A stretch of DNA of 64,000 bases from Manihot esculenta (taxonomy: Eukaryota; Streptophyta; Magnoliopsida; Malpighiales; Euphorbiaceae): the NCBI RefSeq assembly GCF_001659605.2, contig NC_035165.2, forward strand, positions 12,892,445 to 12,956,444, given 5' to 3'. The notes below the pieces were generated by a model, which worked only from the letters and a program-made list of their open reading frames with translations, was not told the origin of the DNA and ran no database searches. The position numbers were made by a program, and so were the translations under genes. The stretch's first letter is position 1. The number at the start of each line of letters is the position of its first letter. Below, piece after piece: positions 23,009 to 35,910 of the stretch.

Positions 23009-24714
23009 CTCAAGAAAGACAGCATCCTGATAAACTCAGTTTTCAAGAGATCAGCATCTCAAAACCTTCAAAGCTATCATTCATTCCATATAAGCTGCAT
23101 CAAACACCAAACACCAAACCCGCACAGTTTACCAATACTAGCACTTTCTTTGCTCCAACAAGTATTGCTTCACATCATACGATAAACTCCAATGAAAAGG
23201 AGAGAATGAAATCCAAAAAATCTCTAGATATAGGCAACAGACAATCATATCATGTTGCTGCTTTAGCAAGCTTCTATTACAAGATACATGCCTTTGCCTT
23301 CTTCAGTATGTCACAGATTCTTATTTTGTCAGTAGGAGCTAATGGGATGCTTCTCATTCGAGTCAAGGCTCAATAAAAGGTCAATTTAGCTATATTCATT
23401 GTTTTTGATTGAGTAAAATTAATTTGAGCCTTAAAAACCAAACGAGCAAAAGTCGAACTTGTTGATACCTGATTGGTTAAGGATTGAGAGGTTTATGAGC
23501 TATTTCATAAATATACTTATTTAATTAAAATTATTTAGTTTTAAACTTATTATTTTTAAATTAAAAATTATTAGAGTTTTAAATGAAACTAGTTGCTTGA
23601 AAATTTCTCGAGATTTATTTAGATAAGAGTAGTTTGACTCATTTTGATTCATTTTTTAAATAATTTACACCTAAAAAATATGGATATCCGGTTGAGTTTA
23701 AAATAAGTTAAATTTGAGATAAAAAAAAATTTTAATGAACTAAATTTGAACTCATTAAAGTTTAGTTGAGCGATCCGTGTACACTTGAATTAAGGGCTCG
23801 AAGATGTTAAGGATTGTTATTGAAGCACTTCTTATGATTCTTTCCCTCCATACTTGGTTTTGCTCAAAAGAACAAGGGCCTTCTTCAATATTTCTTCGGT
23901 GGTTCGGCCTCTTTCTCACCAAAATGAGATCCATACCATTACCAGCAGTCACTTTTGCTAGGAGTGGCGAATATACCAAAGCTAGATAGCTCGATGTGTG
24001 GTTTAGTCAATAGGAGGGCTCTACACAGCGGCAGCTTTAGGGCTAGCCTTTGGTGCTGCAAGGACTTTGGACGTCACTCATAATTTCTCTATTGAATTGC
24101 AAGCCTTCCATTTTCCATTCACCTTATTAAGGGAAGTTTATATTATTTTCCTTATCAAGTTCATTCATGGAAGTGAGGTTGCGAAGCCATATTTGATTTC
24201 GTTCTTCCCCATACCTTAGCCTTTGATTGGTACATATGCAAATCATTATGCATGGTTTGAGACCAAAAGGGTCTTTGAGATGAAGCGGACCTCTGCTTGT
24301 GAACTCTTTTCCTTCCAGTGAACAAGTCTCAATTTTTTCAGGATTTAAAATCTTACATTGTGGAGCCTGTGTATGATGTTAGAGAAGTAAACTGTATTCC
24401 TTGATGTTTGAAAAACGAAGTTACATGGAAAATTAATTTTAAAAATTATTAAAATTATACGTAATTTTATATATATTTATTTAAATTATTTTCTTATAAA
24501 ATAAATTTCTTTGGTTGTCTTAGAAATAAGAAAATCTTATAGCCCCAATCTCATTTGGTCTATACCCAACATCTCTCTTATCTTAGAATAATTAAAATTG
24601 TATTCCCTGATATTATCTCTAGCTAGCAGGTTGATTTTGGTTTAACTCTAATTCGTTGAAAAACTAAACCTGAACTGATCTATGTAGGTCGGTTTTATTT
24701 AACTATTAAATATA

Positions 24715-25312
24715 ACGAATGATTGATAATAGATATTTGGTGGTGATAATTGATAACCGATAGCTAATTGCTAATTATAATTAAAATATTTGAAATGTTT
24801 GGTAAATTATTTCTAGTTGTTATAGTTTATATATAAATAATGTATAAAAGTATATATATTATATAATTTAATAATTATTAAAATACAATAAAATTGATAA
24901 TTTATCATATAATATATATATATATAATTTAAAAATATGATTAATAATAAAATAAATTTATTTTATATATATATAATTTTATTATATAAAAATGAACAAC
25001 ATTATAATTAATATAGTTTTTTTTGAAATGGAATTAATATAGTTATTTGTATAATATTTATATTTATTTTATAATTATAAATAATTCATTAATATGAAAA
25101 TTTAATAATTAATAAATACTAAAAGGATAATATAGTCAAAATAAATTATAAAATTTCATCAGTTTGTAACTTATGAGAAAAATTTTTAAAATTAAAGCTG
25201 ATAAAAAAATAACTGATAAGATACTTATTAATTATTAGCCGCCTAATTTTAAGAGTTACCAAACACAAAACTTAACTGTTTAAAAACAGATCAGTTATCA
25301 GCTAAATAAAAA
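24715..25312. mobile_element. Possible degenerate MITE
   Basis: TGTTTGGTAA near 24798 is found inverted near 25255 as TTACCAAACA. Both lie within GATAACTGAT/ATCAGTTATC-like sequence that is common at plant MITE ends. Borders and target duplication are not clear. Confidence 0.3.
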
Positions 25313-28300
25313 GGATAAATCAAATATTCTCTCAATCTCTAAGTTTCAAGTCGTAATTTCAATTTTAGACCATTTTGATAAAATTGAAAATGGTTTTTTT
25401 AAATAAAAAATCTAGTTTTGGTCCAAAACTGTTAATTTCCCATTTAATTTGTACTGCCATTCAATTACAATTCAAATCAACCTTGAGCTTTGACCGATTT
25501 CAATTTGATTTTTATTCCAACCCAACCCATAACCGGTTCTATTGAGATTGGCTCGTTGGATAGAATCTCTCAAATTAGACATCTAAATTCCTATTTAAAG
25601 TAGCGGAGTGATGAAATGTGTATCTTTAATGGTTGTATTAACTTAGACCATATTAGCATCTTCTGCCATGCATTCTATCACGTCCCTTGTGAATCTATAT
25701 ATATATATAGGAAGCAATTCTTTCCAAAATTTGACACGTAGCATTTTTTTAAAGAGCTGACGCGACCTTTTTTTTTAAGGTTAATATGTGGCACTAGCAT
25801 AATATTTTGACATGTGTAATTCCTTAATTATGATTTATTTTTTATGCCTAATTTATTAGTTTAAATTACTGCTAATTATTTTTTATTTTAGATGATTAAT
25901 CGTGAAAAGTAAATTTTTAAAATTACTATATTTTTATAATTACTTTTCATGGTGTAAAAATACTATAGAAAACAATGAAAAATATATTAAAAATATAATT
26001 TTTATAATGCTTTTTAACAGATAATTTTGTAAAAAGGATTTATTAAGATATTAATTATTTTTTTATAAAAAATTAAAAAGAGTAAACGTATTTTTAAAAT
26101 TACTCGATTTAATTTATATTTATACATTAATCAATAATTTTAAATTAATTAGTTTAATCAAAATTTTTTAAAAATTGAATTAAATAAATATTTTAAAATT
26201 AATAATACATGCTCAACACAAATGGAAATTTAATATAATTGTATAATATAATTAAATGAGGTATTTTTCAGTTAGTTATCTCAAAAACAAACTGCTAAAA
26301 CAAGATAAACGATTTTAAATTAAATTAATTAAAATTTTAGATATAAAGTTAATTTAATTATAATAAATTTAAACGTAGAAATTTAAATTGTAATTAAAAA
26401 TATTATATTGAACAAATCCACAATTTAAATCTTTTCTAAAAATTTTATATAATCCTATGCATTTTTCCTAGGGAAACAAATTAAATTCTATTAATGAAAT
26501 TTAATTTATTTTTATTAAAAAAATTAATTATTTAGAATAAATTTAAATATAATAGAATTCAATTCAACTCTTTTATATTAGATAAATTAATAATAATTTT
26601 AAATTAATTTAATTTTTATTATTTTTAAATTAAATATAAATATTTATTTTTATAAATAATAATAATTTTTATCACATTTATTTAAAAAATTATTATTAAT
26701 ATTTTTATAACATTTTTATAATTTTTAGCATTAAAATATAAAGGTTATTTCTTTCAATTAAAAAAATACTATAATAAATTTCTTAATATTAATTATAAAT
26801 ATATTAAATACTAATAGTCCATATTAAATTTAAAAAAAGAGTTTTTAAAAAGTAATTTTAATATAAATAATTTTAAGTGAAATTATTTTTTATAAAATTT
26901 TAATAATTAATTTTAGCAAAATTTTAAGTGAATTTTTATAATATTAGTTTTGTTAAGTACAAAAATTTTAAAAGAATAATTTTTTTGAATTTTTTCAAAA
27001 AATAAGCTTTTCAAACAAAGACATAGCACTCTGAAAATCATTAAACTCTTAAATATTGCCATGTGGAGATTCAGATATTAAAATTTAGAGTTTTCTTTTA
27101 TTTTTTTTAAATAATTTTTTAAATATTCGTATTTATGAGACATTCAAATACATTAAAAAATAATTTGTTCTTTAAATTAATTAAATTTATTGTTTTAAAT
27201 TGGAAAGTGAAATTAGGGTTTCGTTAACGGTTCTATTTCTCAAAAAAGTGAATTTATTAAGAAATTTTTTATAAAATTTTATTTTGGATTAAAATGGAAA
27301 GCTGAGTCAAATAAGATATTATAAGTAGGGTTAAGAATTATAATAAGGCTTTAATGTTAATTTAAATAATTAAAAATATATATATGATTATAAATAATAT
27401 AAAATCTTATATTTTTATTTTAAATAAGAATTTTATAAAAAAATAATTTTTTTAAAATTCTTGACTTCAAACGGTTAGTTAAACACATAAATTTTTATAC
27501 AATAAAATATTAAAAACAATAAATTTTAAAAAATTATTACAAATATTAAATTTTAGCATAATTAAACAATAACTGATTGAAAACGATAACTCATAATTGT
27601 TAGTTTTATTTTGTGGTTCTGGTTTCAGAAGTTATTGTTCTGTTTTTTCAACTGTATGCAGTTTTCTTGTCCAAAAAAGGGTTTGAAAAAATGAGATATT
27701 TCCATTCCCATATAAACTGCAGGATCATATCTAGAATTGTCTTGATTTGAGTTGGATACATCCAACTCAGTTGCAGTCTACAGAGTACAACTAAAACCTC
27801 CAGAATTTTACCTCTTACTTCAGTAAAGTGTTCCAGGGCATAAAGACATCCTTCTTTTTAAGGCCAAAATCAATGGCCTCCTATTTAAAAACCAACAGGT
27901 GTATGTGAGTGTACTTTCTTTATACATATACATATAATTTCATCTCCACCAGTTCACACTGCCTCCCAAATCCTCAGTGGTATTGTTCCACTTAAAACGA
28001 CAGATATAAGAAACAAAGAATTCATGCTGCAAGTTTCGTTAATAAATATGACAGAACCAAAAAGATGAATGAATATTCAAAACTAAACAAACTTTAAATA
28101 CAATCTAGAAGCCAAATTCAAATATACCATGAAGAAGATTTCCCTAAAAACTAACAATATGTAATTGACAGAAACCAAAATCTCAATTTGTTCACTGCCA
28201 ATGACTTGAAAGTTTAAGACTCTTACTCCAAGCCTAGTGGTCTACATACCATACCACCATCCACTTAATCTATAAAGCAACTTCCATACTGTTAGTTTAA

Positions 28301-29339
28301 CCAACAGTTTCCATTGGCAAGGTTGCAGCAAGGGAGACACTGTTATCAAAAGTATCACTAATTGAAGTGAACCATTTTCCGAATTCATCTAGCTACAACT
28401 TAGATATATTTAACATAGCCGCATTTTCTGATTCTCATCTGACACCTATTGAAGTGAACAGTTTCACGTATTGAACAATGAACATAACTACAGCTTACAT
28501 ATAAAAAAGAACCATTTTCTGTATTGATCAAAGCCCCAGCTTACATATATTGGTCATAGCTACATTCTCTGCACCGACAATAGCTTAGATACGACTTACA
28601 TGCATAACTTGCATACAGAAAAGCAGCAAAAATTTCAAAACCTGAACCTAGTACCAAATCCAGCAAATATCATCATCTTCATCAATACAATATATACATG
28701 GACAGCAAGAAAGCTAAGCAAAAGGCATTGCTGCACTCAACTTTAGAAACTCGTACAACAGAGCTTCCTCATTATTATTTTCCTTCAAGAATCAAGCAGT
28801 TGCTTAACATGCTTTATAATGAGATTAAAATTCAATCAATTTACTCAACCATTGAACTAAAACCAGACTTGATTTATTAAGTAATGGTTCTTACTTCATG
28901 GATCCAAATATCAATTTCTTTCTTTTCCAAGAAAACTGCATAAATACACTTTATCCTTACCCTTTTCATCTCAAAATTCATATATTAATAAGATATCCTA
29001 ATTTTTAATTAACCGGATATCAAATGCTTGCAAGAATTTTAGGGATAGAAATTGAGGATTGTGTTTACCTAAGAAACACAATAGAAGACCACAATATTCC
29101 AGGAAAGGAAATGGGTGGGAGCTGTCAAAATTTTCTATTTACCTAAGAAACAACTAATTCAACTAACTCAACCAAAACAAAGAAATATTACAAGCGAAAT
29201 CACGACATCAAGCAAACTTGTATATAAGAAACAACTAATTCAACCAAAACAAGCAGAGAATCTTAAAACAATAAAAAAGAAAAACCTTAATATCCTTACC
29301 TTTATAGACAGACTGAAGGAGAAGAAAAATTTGAGATGA

Positions 29340-29997
29340 ACGCAATCTCTGGAAGCAAAAAAGGGGTCTGCAGGCGTCAACTGGTCTGAAAGCAAGAACA
29401 CGATATCTCAAACCAATCTCTGATAGAACACAGCAATGTACCAAATGGAGGGGAGCAAGAGACGGCAATGAACCGAGGGGAGGGAAGAAAGAGACGGTTG
29501 ACGGCGATGAACCAAGGGGAGTGGCGTCAACTGGTCTGGCGTCAAATTCCGCCGGCGATGAACCAAGAGAGGAAGCTGGGATCGATTGATCAATATAGCT
29601 AGGGATTTAATTTGTTAACAGAGAGCTCAGAGTTTTGTGTGAATGACGGGGGAGAAAAAGAGGAAAGTTTTTAAGTTAGCAATTTAACTTTAGTAACGGA
29701 TTTAGTCCGTTACTATATAATAATTTAGTAACGGATATCATAATCCGTTACTAAAATATGTTAACGAATTGCACTTCAGTAACGGATTTGAATATCCGTT
29801 ACTATATAATGAAAATTAAAACAAATTAGTAACGGATTTGTATCTGTTACAAAAATTAGTAACGGAATAGTAACGGATATGTTAATCCGTTACTAAATTG
29901 TTTTCTATCTTAATATCCGTTACTAATCCGTTATTATTTAGAAACCGATATTATCCGTTACTAATTTCCGTTACTAATCCGCTTTTATTTTGTAGTA
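29340..29997 (-). mobile_element. CACTA-like (En/Spm) transposon terminus
   Basis: On the minus strand the right end reads TACTACAAAATAAAAGCGG, close to the CACTACAA terminal repeat of plant CACTA elements with the first C changed to T. From 29690 to 29985 there is a dense subterminal array of GTAACGGAT and its complement ATCCGTTAC, at least 12 copies in both orientations; this is how CACTA transposase binding regions look. Further in, 29360-29600 is GC-rich with partial tandem copies of GGCGATGAACCAAG and GCGTCAACTGGTCTG, perhaps a leader exon. The other terminus was not found, so the full extent is unknown. Confidence 0.72.
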
Positions 29998-32900
29998 TAA
30001 TTTTTATCATTAATTATGCTAATGGCCAAATAAAAAATTATAATACTCATTTAATTATGAGTAATTACTCCATTTATTCTATATTTTTTTTAATTTTGTT
30101 TTATTATATATATTAAGAAAGATAATTTTTTATTAATTTTTATTCTAAAATGTAATTTAGCAGTTCCTTCTTAGCTAAACTTCAAAAATTAATTACAAAA
30201 ACAACAAACATTATCATTTAGACCATTATGAAAAAAATAAAAATATAATTATGAGGCATTATCGATAATTTAATAATAAATATTTTAAATAATTGATTAT
30301 TTATTTTAATAATCAATTTAATTATTGGAGATTCGGAAAATATCTATCTCCACTTTCTACATATTTATTAATAATTTTAGTTTGTATATGAATACTTAAA
30401 TTGATTGTTTGTTACTTCATTTTTTTTATTATTATTTATGTTTACTAAATTTTTTCTCTCTCAAATTACTAGTTATTATAAAGGAGCGTCACGATTTACT
30501 TATCGAATTATGAGGAGCTCACACTTACATGAATAAAATGATTATTTTTTTTTGAAAAAAAGGTTAATTTCAATCAAAGAAAAACTTATTAATTGATTAT
30601 AAATTTGGAAAAATATATTAAAATATTTATAAAAAATTTAAAATTTTTTAACTATTTAATTTATTAATTTTAACCGTTAAATATTTATTATTTAATTTCA
30701 ATAATATAAAAAAATTTATTTATTTTAAAAAATTTATTAATTAATTATTTAAGCATTTTTGAACTTCCTCCAACACTTAACAACAATTCGAAGGCATATA
30801 TCAACTTTATTGCCTTTAAATAAGACGAAGTTCAAAAATTTTGGCCCAACTCGAATTGCTTAAGGTCCACAGCCGACTGTGAGTGCCAAGAATCTGAAGC
30901 CCATATCCATACATTAGCCCTAATATAGTAATGCTCATTAATTGTTTTTTTAATTAAAATAAATGCTTACTAATTAACCAATTCTAAAAAATTTACCTTT
31001 TTTTCCCAACATTATCGTATAGCTTAATCATTAAAATAAATTCTAAAATTTTGTTTTTTCAATACTATCTTATATTTTTATCATTTTATTGATTCTAAAC
31101 TAATTTATCAATATTAATAAAAAATTCTCGCATGAAAATGTACATATAAATCTTAAATAATTATATTGATTAACAAATACAAAAATTTGCTTTTATTTTT
31201 TTGAATTTTAATAGCCATAAAATAATTTCTATTTTATATTTATTTTAATAAAAAGAAGTAAAAGAGATTTATTAAAAAAGAAACAAAAGATATCAACCAT
31301 TTACATAGAAAAATTTACAAAACATAATATTTTTTTTATTAAAACATTCAATTTTTTTTATATTAAAATAATGCTATAGATTTTCATATGCATATTTTAA
31401 TTTATGTTAAATTTTATTAATTTTTTAATAAAAATAATAACAAAGCTATCTACATTCCAACCTAGCAGTGGAGAAACGACCCACCTTCTAAGTCAGGACA
31501 AGCAGTTGTCTCTTGTACAGATGGAGTAATAGGGATGAGCACTTTTTCGTTCAAATCAAAAACAATTGATGAAATTAAATTAATTTAAAATTTTAATTTA
31601 ATTTTTTATTTATTTTAATTCAATTCGATTTGATTTTTAATTTTAAAAATTTTAAGTATTTATGTTTAGTTCGATTTTAATCAGAAAAAAATTTAAAAAA
31701 AATTAAATCGAACCGATTAGTGCTAATAATAATATAGAGAAATTAAATTATATTAAAATTATTCTGTTTTAATTTTTAATAAATTTTTTATTTTTTATAT
31801 TTTATTTTTAATATTTAAAATTTAATTAAAATATTTTTATTTTAATAATTGAGTATGTAGCATATGAGTCATCACTAATAACTGTTTAACATGACAAAAT
31901 CTAAACCAAATTCAAAGTATGCAAACTATCATCACCGGTGACATGTCATGATTGGAAATTGCACGTTCTCTTCAATACAAATAAATTATTAAAAAAGAGA
32001 GAGATTTAATTTACAGGTGGATTTAAATTCAAGGAAAATGAAATGATTTAATTCTCAGTAGTCAAGTGAAGTGATGATGTGGGCATGGAATTTGATAGAT
32101 CCATAATGCAAATTTGGGCCATTTTCTGAATCAGCAAAGGATCAGACGAATTGAGTAGGGTTGAATTTTAGATTTGGAGTATTAGATTACCACGTGGGGT
32201 TGTCAAGGTCAATCAATTTTCTGCTGCCTTCCTTTTTAGTTTTTTTTTTTTTAATATTAAAAATAAACTTTTCAGTTCTAATTTTTTAAGAAATATAAAT
32301 AATATAAATATAAAAGATAGGCTCCAATAATAAAAAAATACTGTGGTTTTGAGATTTTAAAAAATTATCTATTTTATTTTTATTTTAAATCATTAAATTA
32401 AAAAAAATTAGACATATTTAATTTAATTATTAAATACAACTTATATTTAATTTAAGGAAGTTATAATAATTTCTTTTCAAAAAAAAACTTCTTTTAAAGA
32501 AAAAAAAAAAAAAGAAAAAGTCAGCATCAAACATCAAGAAATTAAATGAAAATCAACCTGGACATGAAAGGGGTGCGGCAAGAGATGTGAAGGATGTGTT
32601 TAATTACTTTTGTCCTAACAGTGATTTGTTATGGACATCAACCTAAGGATTCTATTTTATTTTCAACAAACAAGGCATTAGACATTTCTGAATTGACCTA
32701 TGACCAGTAGTTTTTCTTGCTGGATCCCAAAACCTAAAATCCACCTATGTCAATTCATTTGATTGGTTAAATCCAAAAATAGTTTATTATCTTTTGTATG
32801 ATTTGTTACTTTATATATGCATATTACAGCTTAATTTATTAAAAATAATGAAAATAAAAAATAATTATGAAATCCCAAAAAAAAAAAAAAAAGTAATTAT

Positions 32901-33492
32901 GTGTTAATGGTGGGTGGCACTTGAGTTGTACAAAAGTGGGGGCCAAAAGCAAAGCACCAAGCATAAGCATAAGCATAGTGTGGGTAAGCAGACAAATGAG
33001 TAAGGCATACATGTGGATGATGTTCCTATATAATATCCACCAACCATTGTATATTATTTTGGATTACTTTGCCTTTTTTTAACCTTATAATTTTATTTAT
33101 TTTCAAATTAATTGGTTCCATCACTTCATCATTTTGTCACTTCTTATTTCCCTATTTCAATTATTCATTTATTTTCATTCATGCAAATTTTTTTTCTTGA
33201 ATTTTATATTTTAATAAAGTAATGAGTTTAAAAAATTTTTTTTTTTTTTTAAATTGACACGCTACTTTTTAGACCTTCAAATGTTAAGAAGTATTAATAT
33301 ACTAATCAAATTTGTTATTTATAGAATTATGAAAATTCGAGTTAGGAATTTTTATGAGTTGAGTAAAAAACTATTTTCAAAAAATTATTGTAAAATTAAT
33401 TATAGTGCATATACATTTAAGTTAATTGAATGGTTTTTTAGATAAAATTAGGAAATGTAAATTAAATGTTTATATTATAATATATAAATTTT
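29998..33492. other. AT-rich intergenic DNA
   Basis: No gene seen. Long A/T runs, a purine run at 32478-32520, and a stretch at 31540-31740 rich in TTCGATTTGATTT/AATCGAACCGATT that may be a decayed MITE. A poly-A run lies at 32875-32893. Confidence 0.5.
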
Positions 33493-33616
33493 AAATTAAA
33501 TAGGTATGTCAAACACTCATGACTTTCGATGTAAGTTTTTATCCGTGGTCCCTTTGTGACTCGATACTCTCGTTTTTTTCTCTTTTTTAAACCTAACTTC
33601 TTCTTTTCCCTTCTCT

Positions 33617-34206
33617 ATGGAAGACGATCTGTATCAATTGACTATCGATGAAAAAGAAGATATTGTCCCTATTAAGAGTTCTAGAGATATTCCGATCGTC
33701 ACTTATGATTTTTGTATGATGGGATGTTTCTCACATACAATCCAATCAATTTTCAGAATATGCAGACCTCTTTGATAGATTTATAGTATTCTTTAAAGGG
33801 GTATCTATTATGAAATGAGAGACAAAAAAATATTTATTTTGATTTTTTAATAATGTTGATTTTGAAGATATAGCAAATAGGGGGCTCTTGGTTGTACAAT
33901 CGATTTTTGCTTGTTTGGAATGAGATACAAGCTATGTCGCCAGGCCCTATGAGAGTTAAAGTTTGTTTGGACATTCGGCAACATTTGAAACGGCGGAAGA
34001 AGTTTGTTGGAGATGATGGTATTGTATTTACTGTGAAGTTTCAATATGAAAAGCTGACTATTTTTTGCTATATATGTAGGAAACTGGGTCATGTGGAGAC
34101 TTTCTGTAACTTGCAGCTGAGGTCGAAGAAAGAAGATATCAAGTTTGGTTGGGATGATTTCCTCAGAGCATCTGTTCATCAGAATCAGAGACTGACAAGC
34201 CTGTAA
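33617..34206 (+). pseudogene. LINE ORF1 remnant (DUF4283 / zf-CCHC_4 type)
   Basis: ATG at 33617 starts MEDDLYQLTIDEKEDI, the usual opening of plant LINE gag-like proteins. Frameshifts and stops break the DUF4283 core. A better preserved part (33880-34206) reads GPMRVKVCLDIRQHLKRRKK, then FQYEKLTIFCYICRKLGHVE with CX2CX4HX4C zinc-knuckle spacing (C-Y-I-C-R-K-L-G-H...C), then a tryptophan-containing FGWDDFLRA tail. The order and motifs match the zf-CCHC_4 domain family. Non-functional. Confidence 0.85.
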
Positions 34207-34251
34207 CTGCGTGATTTCGGTAATTTTGCACCGCCGAGATTTGTATCAAAT

Positions 34252-34596
34252 TTGGACAATTTCAGTTGGCTTTGTCTCATTGATGGGGTTTTATTTCAAA
34301 CTCAAGATTTTATTAGCTACGGTTTTTTTGTGGAAAACTCTGAGAGTATATTTCAACGTGGTGTTTCTAGTTTCTCGAAAAGTAATGGTACGCCGGTAAT
34401 TATTGAAACTTTAGCTCTCCGTCACTGTTTGCTCTTTGCGACAGAATTTTTGCCTTTTAATAACTGCATTCTTATGGACTGTTTGCAGATGTTTCAAACT
34501 CTTCAGTCTCCACATTTAGACATTTCTGAACTAGATTTGATTTTGAATAATTGTAAATCTTTGTTAAACTCTAGAATTGATATTTCTGTTAGATAG
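34252..34596 (+). pseudogene. LINE RNase H-like domain remnant
   Basis: Reads WLCLIDGVLFQTQDFISYGF, then ETLALRHCLLFATEFLPFNN, then ILMDCLQMFQTLQS and LILNNCKSLL. This is the order of the plant RVT_3 RNase H-like fold (D...E...D), with the catalytic-type D, E and D visible. It lies only about 45 bases after the ORF1 remnant, so the whole EN-RT part was lost. A TAG ends it at 34594. Confidence 0.75.
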
Positions 34597-34752
34597 GTTA
34601 GTCGTCATACCACTCTAACTGCTCATACTTTTAATTAGAGAATCTATTAGATATGATCGTCTCTCTATTTAGGATGACATCCCTTATTATTTGATGAAAT
34701 TTTATTAATACAAATAATAGTTTTGCTTTTTTTTAAAAAATTAAATAGGTAT

Positions 34753-35640
34753 ATACACTTAGTAGGTATAAAATCTCCTTATATTTATATTTGAATTTGA
34801 CTTGCACAATTGGTAAATGAGTTTAAAGAAAACTTTTAGTCTTTGTTTGATATTAATTTTAAAAATAGTATTTAATATTTTAATTGAAATAGTAGTTAAG
34901 ATAGTAAATTATTTTAAAACTATAAATTTAAAAAATTAGTTTAAAATATAATTTTAAAATTATAAATTTAGTAAAATTGTGTTTAAAAATAATATTTTTT
35001 AAAAATTTAAATGTTAGAATAAAAATTGAAGTGTTTATACAAAGTATGCAAGTATATGTTTAACAATTTATTTTATCTATAAATATTAAACCATCCACTA
35101 AAAAAATATTCAACCATTTATCTCAATATTCATTAATTTTAGTTATATTTTTAAACATAGTAAAACTATGAAATCCAAATCTCTTTTTATGTATTTTGAA
35201 AATAATAATTTTTTATACCTATGTTAAACTTGCAGTCTAATCATGGAAAATAATTACTTTTCTAGAAAATATTTTTAATGAAAGGTATAATTATTTTTCA
35301 CAAAGAAATGTATCCTTAATATACCAAAAATTCAACAATAAATAAAGCATTTACCAAACTAGGGTGAAAGCTAAAGCTAAACAAATGGAAAAAAAAATAA
35401 ATAAAGATGCCAATTTGTGGTGATAAACTAAAAATAATTCTCTTGTTGTTACTAATTACATACAAAACAGAAACATTAATGATCTCTGCTTTCCCCCAAA
35501 AATTTGTTGCAAGTTAATTTGAACTCACAGAATTTGGATTAAGCTCACATAACCAGTTATGTTATAGAGAAGCCAATCCAATCCTTCTTCACACAACCCT
35601 TTCGGAACAAAGCAGAAGAAAGCAAAAAAAAATACAAGAT
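34753..35640. other. AT-rich intergenic DNA
   Basis: No gene signal. It holds the likely 3' UTR of the minus-strand peptide gene at its right edge (about 35460-35645). Confidence 0.45.
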
Positions 35641-35645
35641 CTTAA

Positions 35646-35783
35646 TCAATCACTCCAACAGAGAAGCATGACAACACATCTTCTTATGAGATAAAGTCTG
35701 CCTCTTCCTTCTCTGAGAAACCCACTGATTCTTTTATTACAAGACAACCTTTTCTTAGAATCTGCAACTGTAGAGCTTCTCAT
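35646..35783 (-). CDS. DEVIL/ROTUNDIFOLIA-like (DVL/RTFL) small polypeptide, 45 aa
   Basis: The C-terminus contains the family signature GRLYLIRRCVVMLLCWSD (residues 28-45), preceded by the basic KRLSCNKRISGFLREGR segment. DVL/RTFL peptides are plant-specific, associate with the plasma membrane and limit polar cell proliferation when overexpressed. The frame stays open upstream to an ATG at 35951, which would give 101 aa. I prefer the ATG at 35783 because a TATA-like CTATAAAACC lies between them on the minus strand (35910-35901), because the upstream translation is low-complexity and unlike the family, and because 45 aa fits short members. Single exon. Confidence 0.88.
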   Translation of the reverse strand: MRSSTVADSKKRLSCNKRISGFLREGRGRLYLIRRCVVMLLCWSD

Positions 35784-35900
35784 CTTCACGTTTATTTTTG
35801 TTTCTGATCTCTTGTAAGAAAGAGAATTTCTGGGATTTGGTGAGAGGTTCAGCTTGCAGAAGAAGTGGTGAGAGATGGTGAAAAAGAAGATGGAAAGATG

Positions 35901-35910
35901 GGTTTTATAG
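35901..35910 (-). promoter_or_regulatory. Candidate TATA box of the DVL/RTFL gene
   Basis: Minus strand CTATAAAACC, 118 bases upstream of the chosen ATG. A start of transcription about 30 bases downstream would leave a leader of roughly 90 bases. The position argues against use of the more distal ATG at 35951. Confidence 0.5.

Larger units (their letters stand above)
22620..29330. other. Intergenic DNA with small repeats
   Basis: No supported gene. 22620-24400 is moderate in composition without recognisable protein similarity. 24400-27600 is very AT-rich with (TA)n runs. 27600-29330 is again less AT-rich and could be the body of the CACTA-like element ending at 29997. MITE-like inverted repeats at 22867-23008 and perhaps 24715-25312 are listed separately. 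A short direct repeat, AAGAAACAACTAATTCAAC, occurs at about 29144 and 29226. Confidence 0.45.
33493..34752 (+). mobile_element. LINE retrotransposon, internally deleted, with 15-bp target duplication
   Basis: The element body is 33508-34737. It is bounded by identical direct repeats AAATTAAATAGGTAT at 33493-33507 and 34738-34752, a perfect 15-bp target site duplication. The body starts with a 5' leader, then an ORF1-type region, then directly an RNase H-like region, and ends in a T-rich/A-rich tail (GCTTTTTTTTAAAAAA). Endonuclease and reverse transcriptase are missing. Both ends being intact indicates one target-primed insertion, with the deletion inside the element. Confidence 0.85.

Noticed and set aside
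23741..24380. GC-moderate stretch considered as a degraded gene
   Set aside because: Translations in both strands gave no recognisable protein blocks.
29408..29593. Minus-strand frame with repeated LVHRR blocks
   Set aside because: It comes from short tandem repeats inside the CACTA-like terminus and has no domain match that I recognise.
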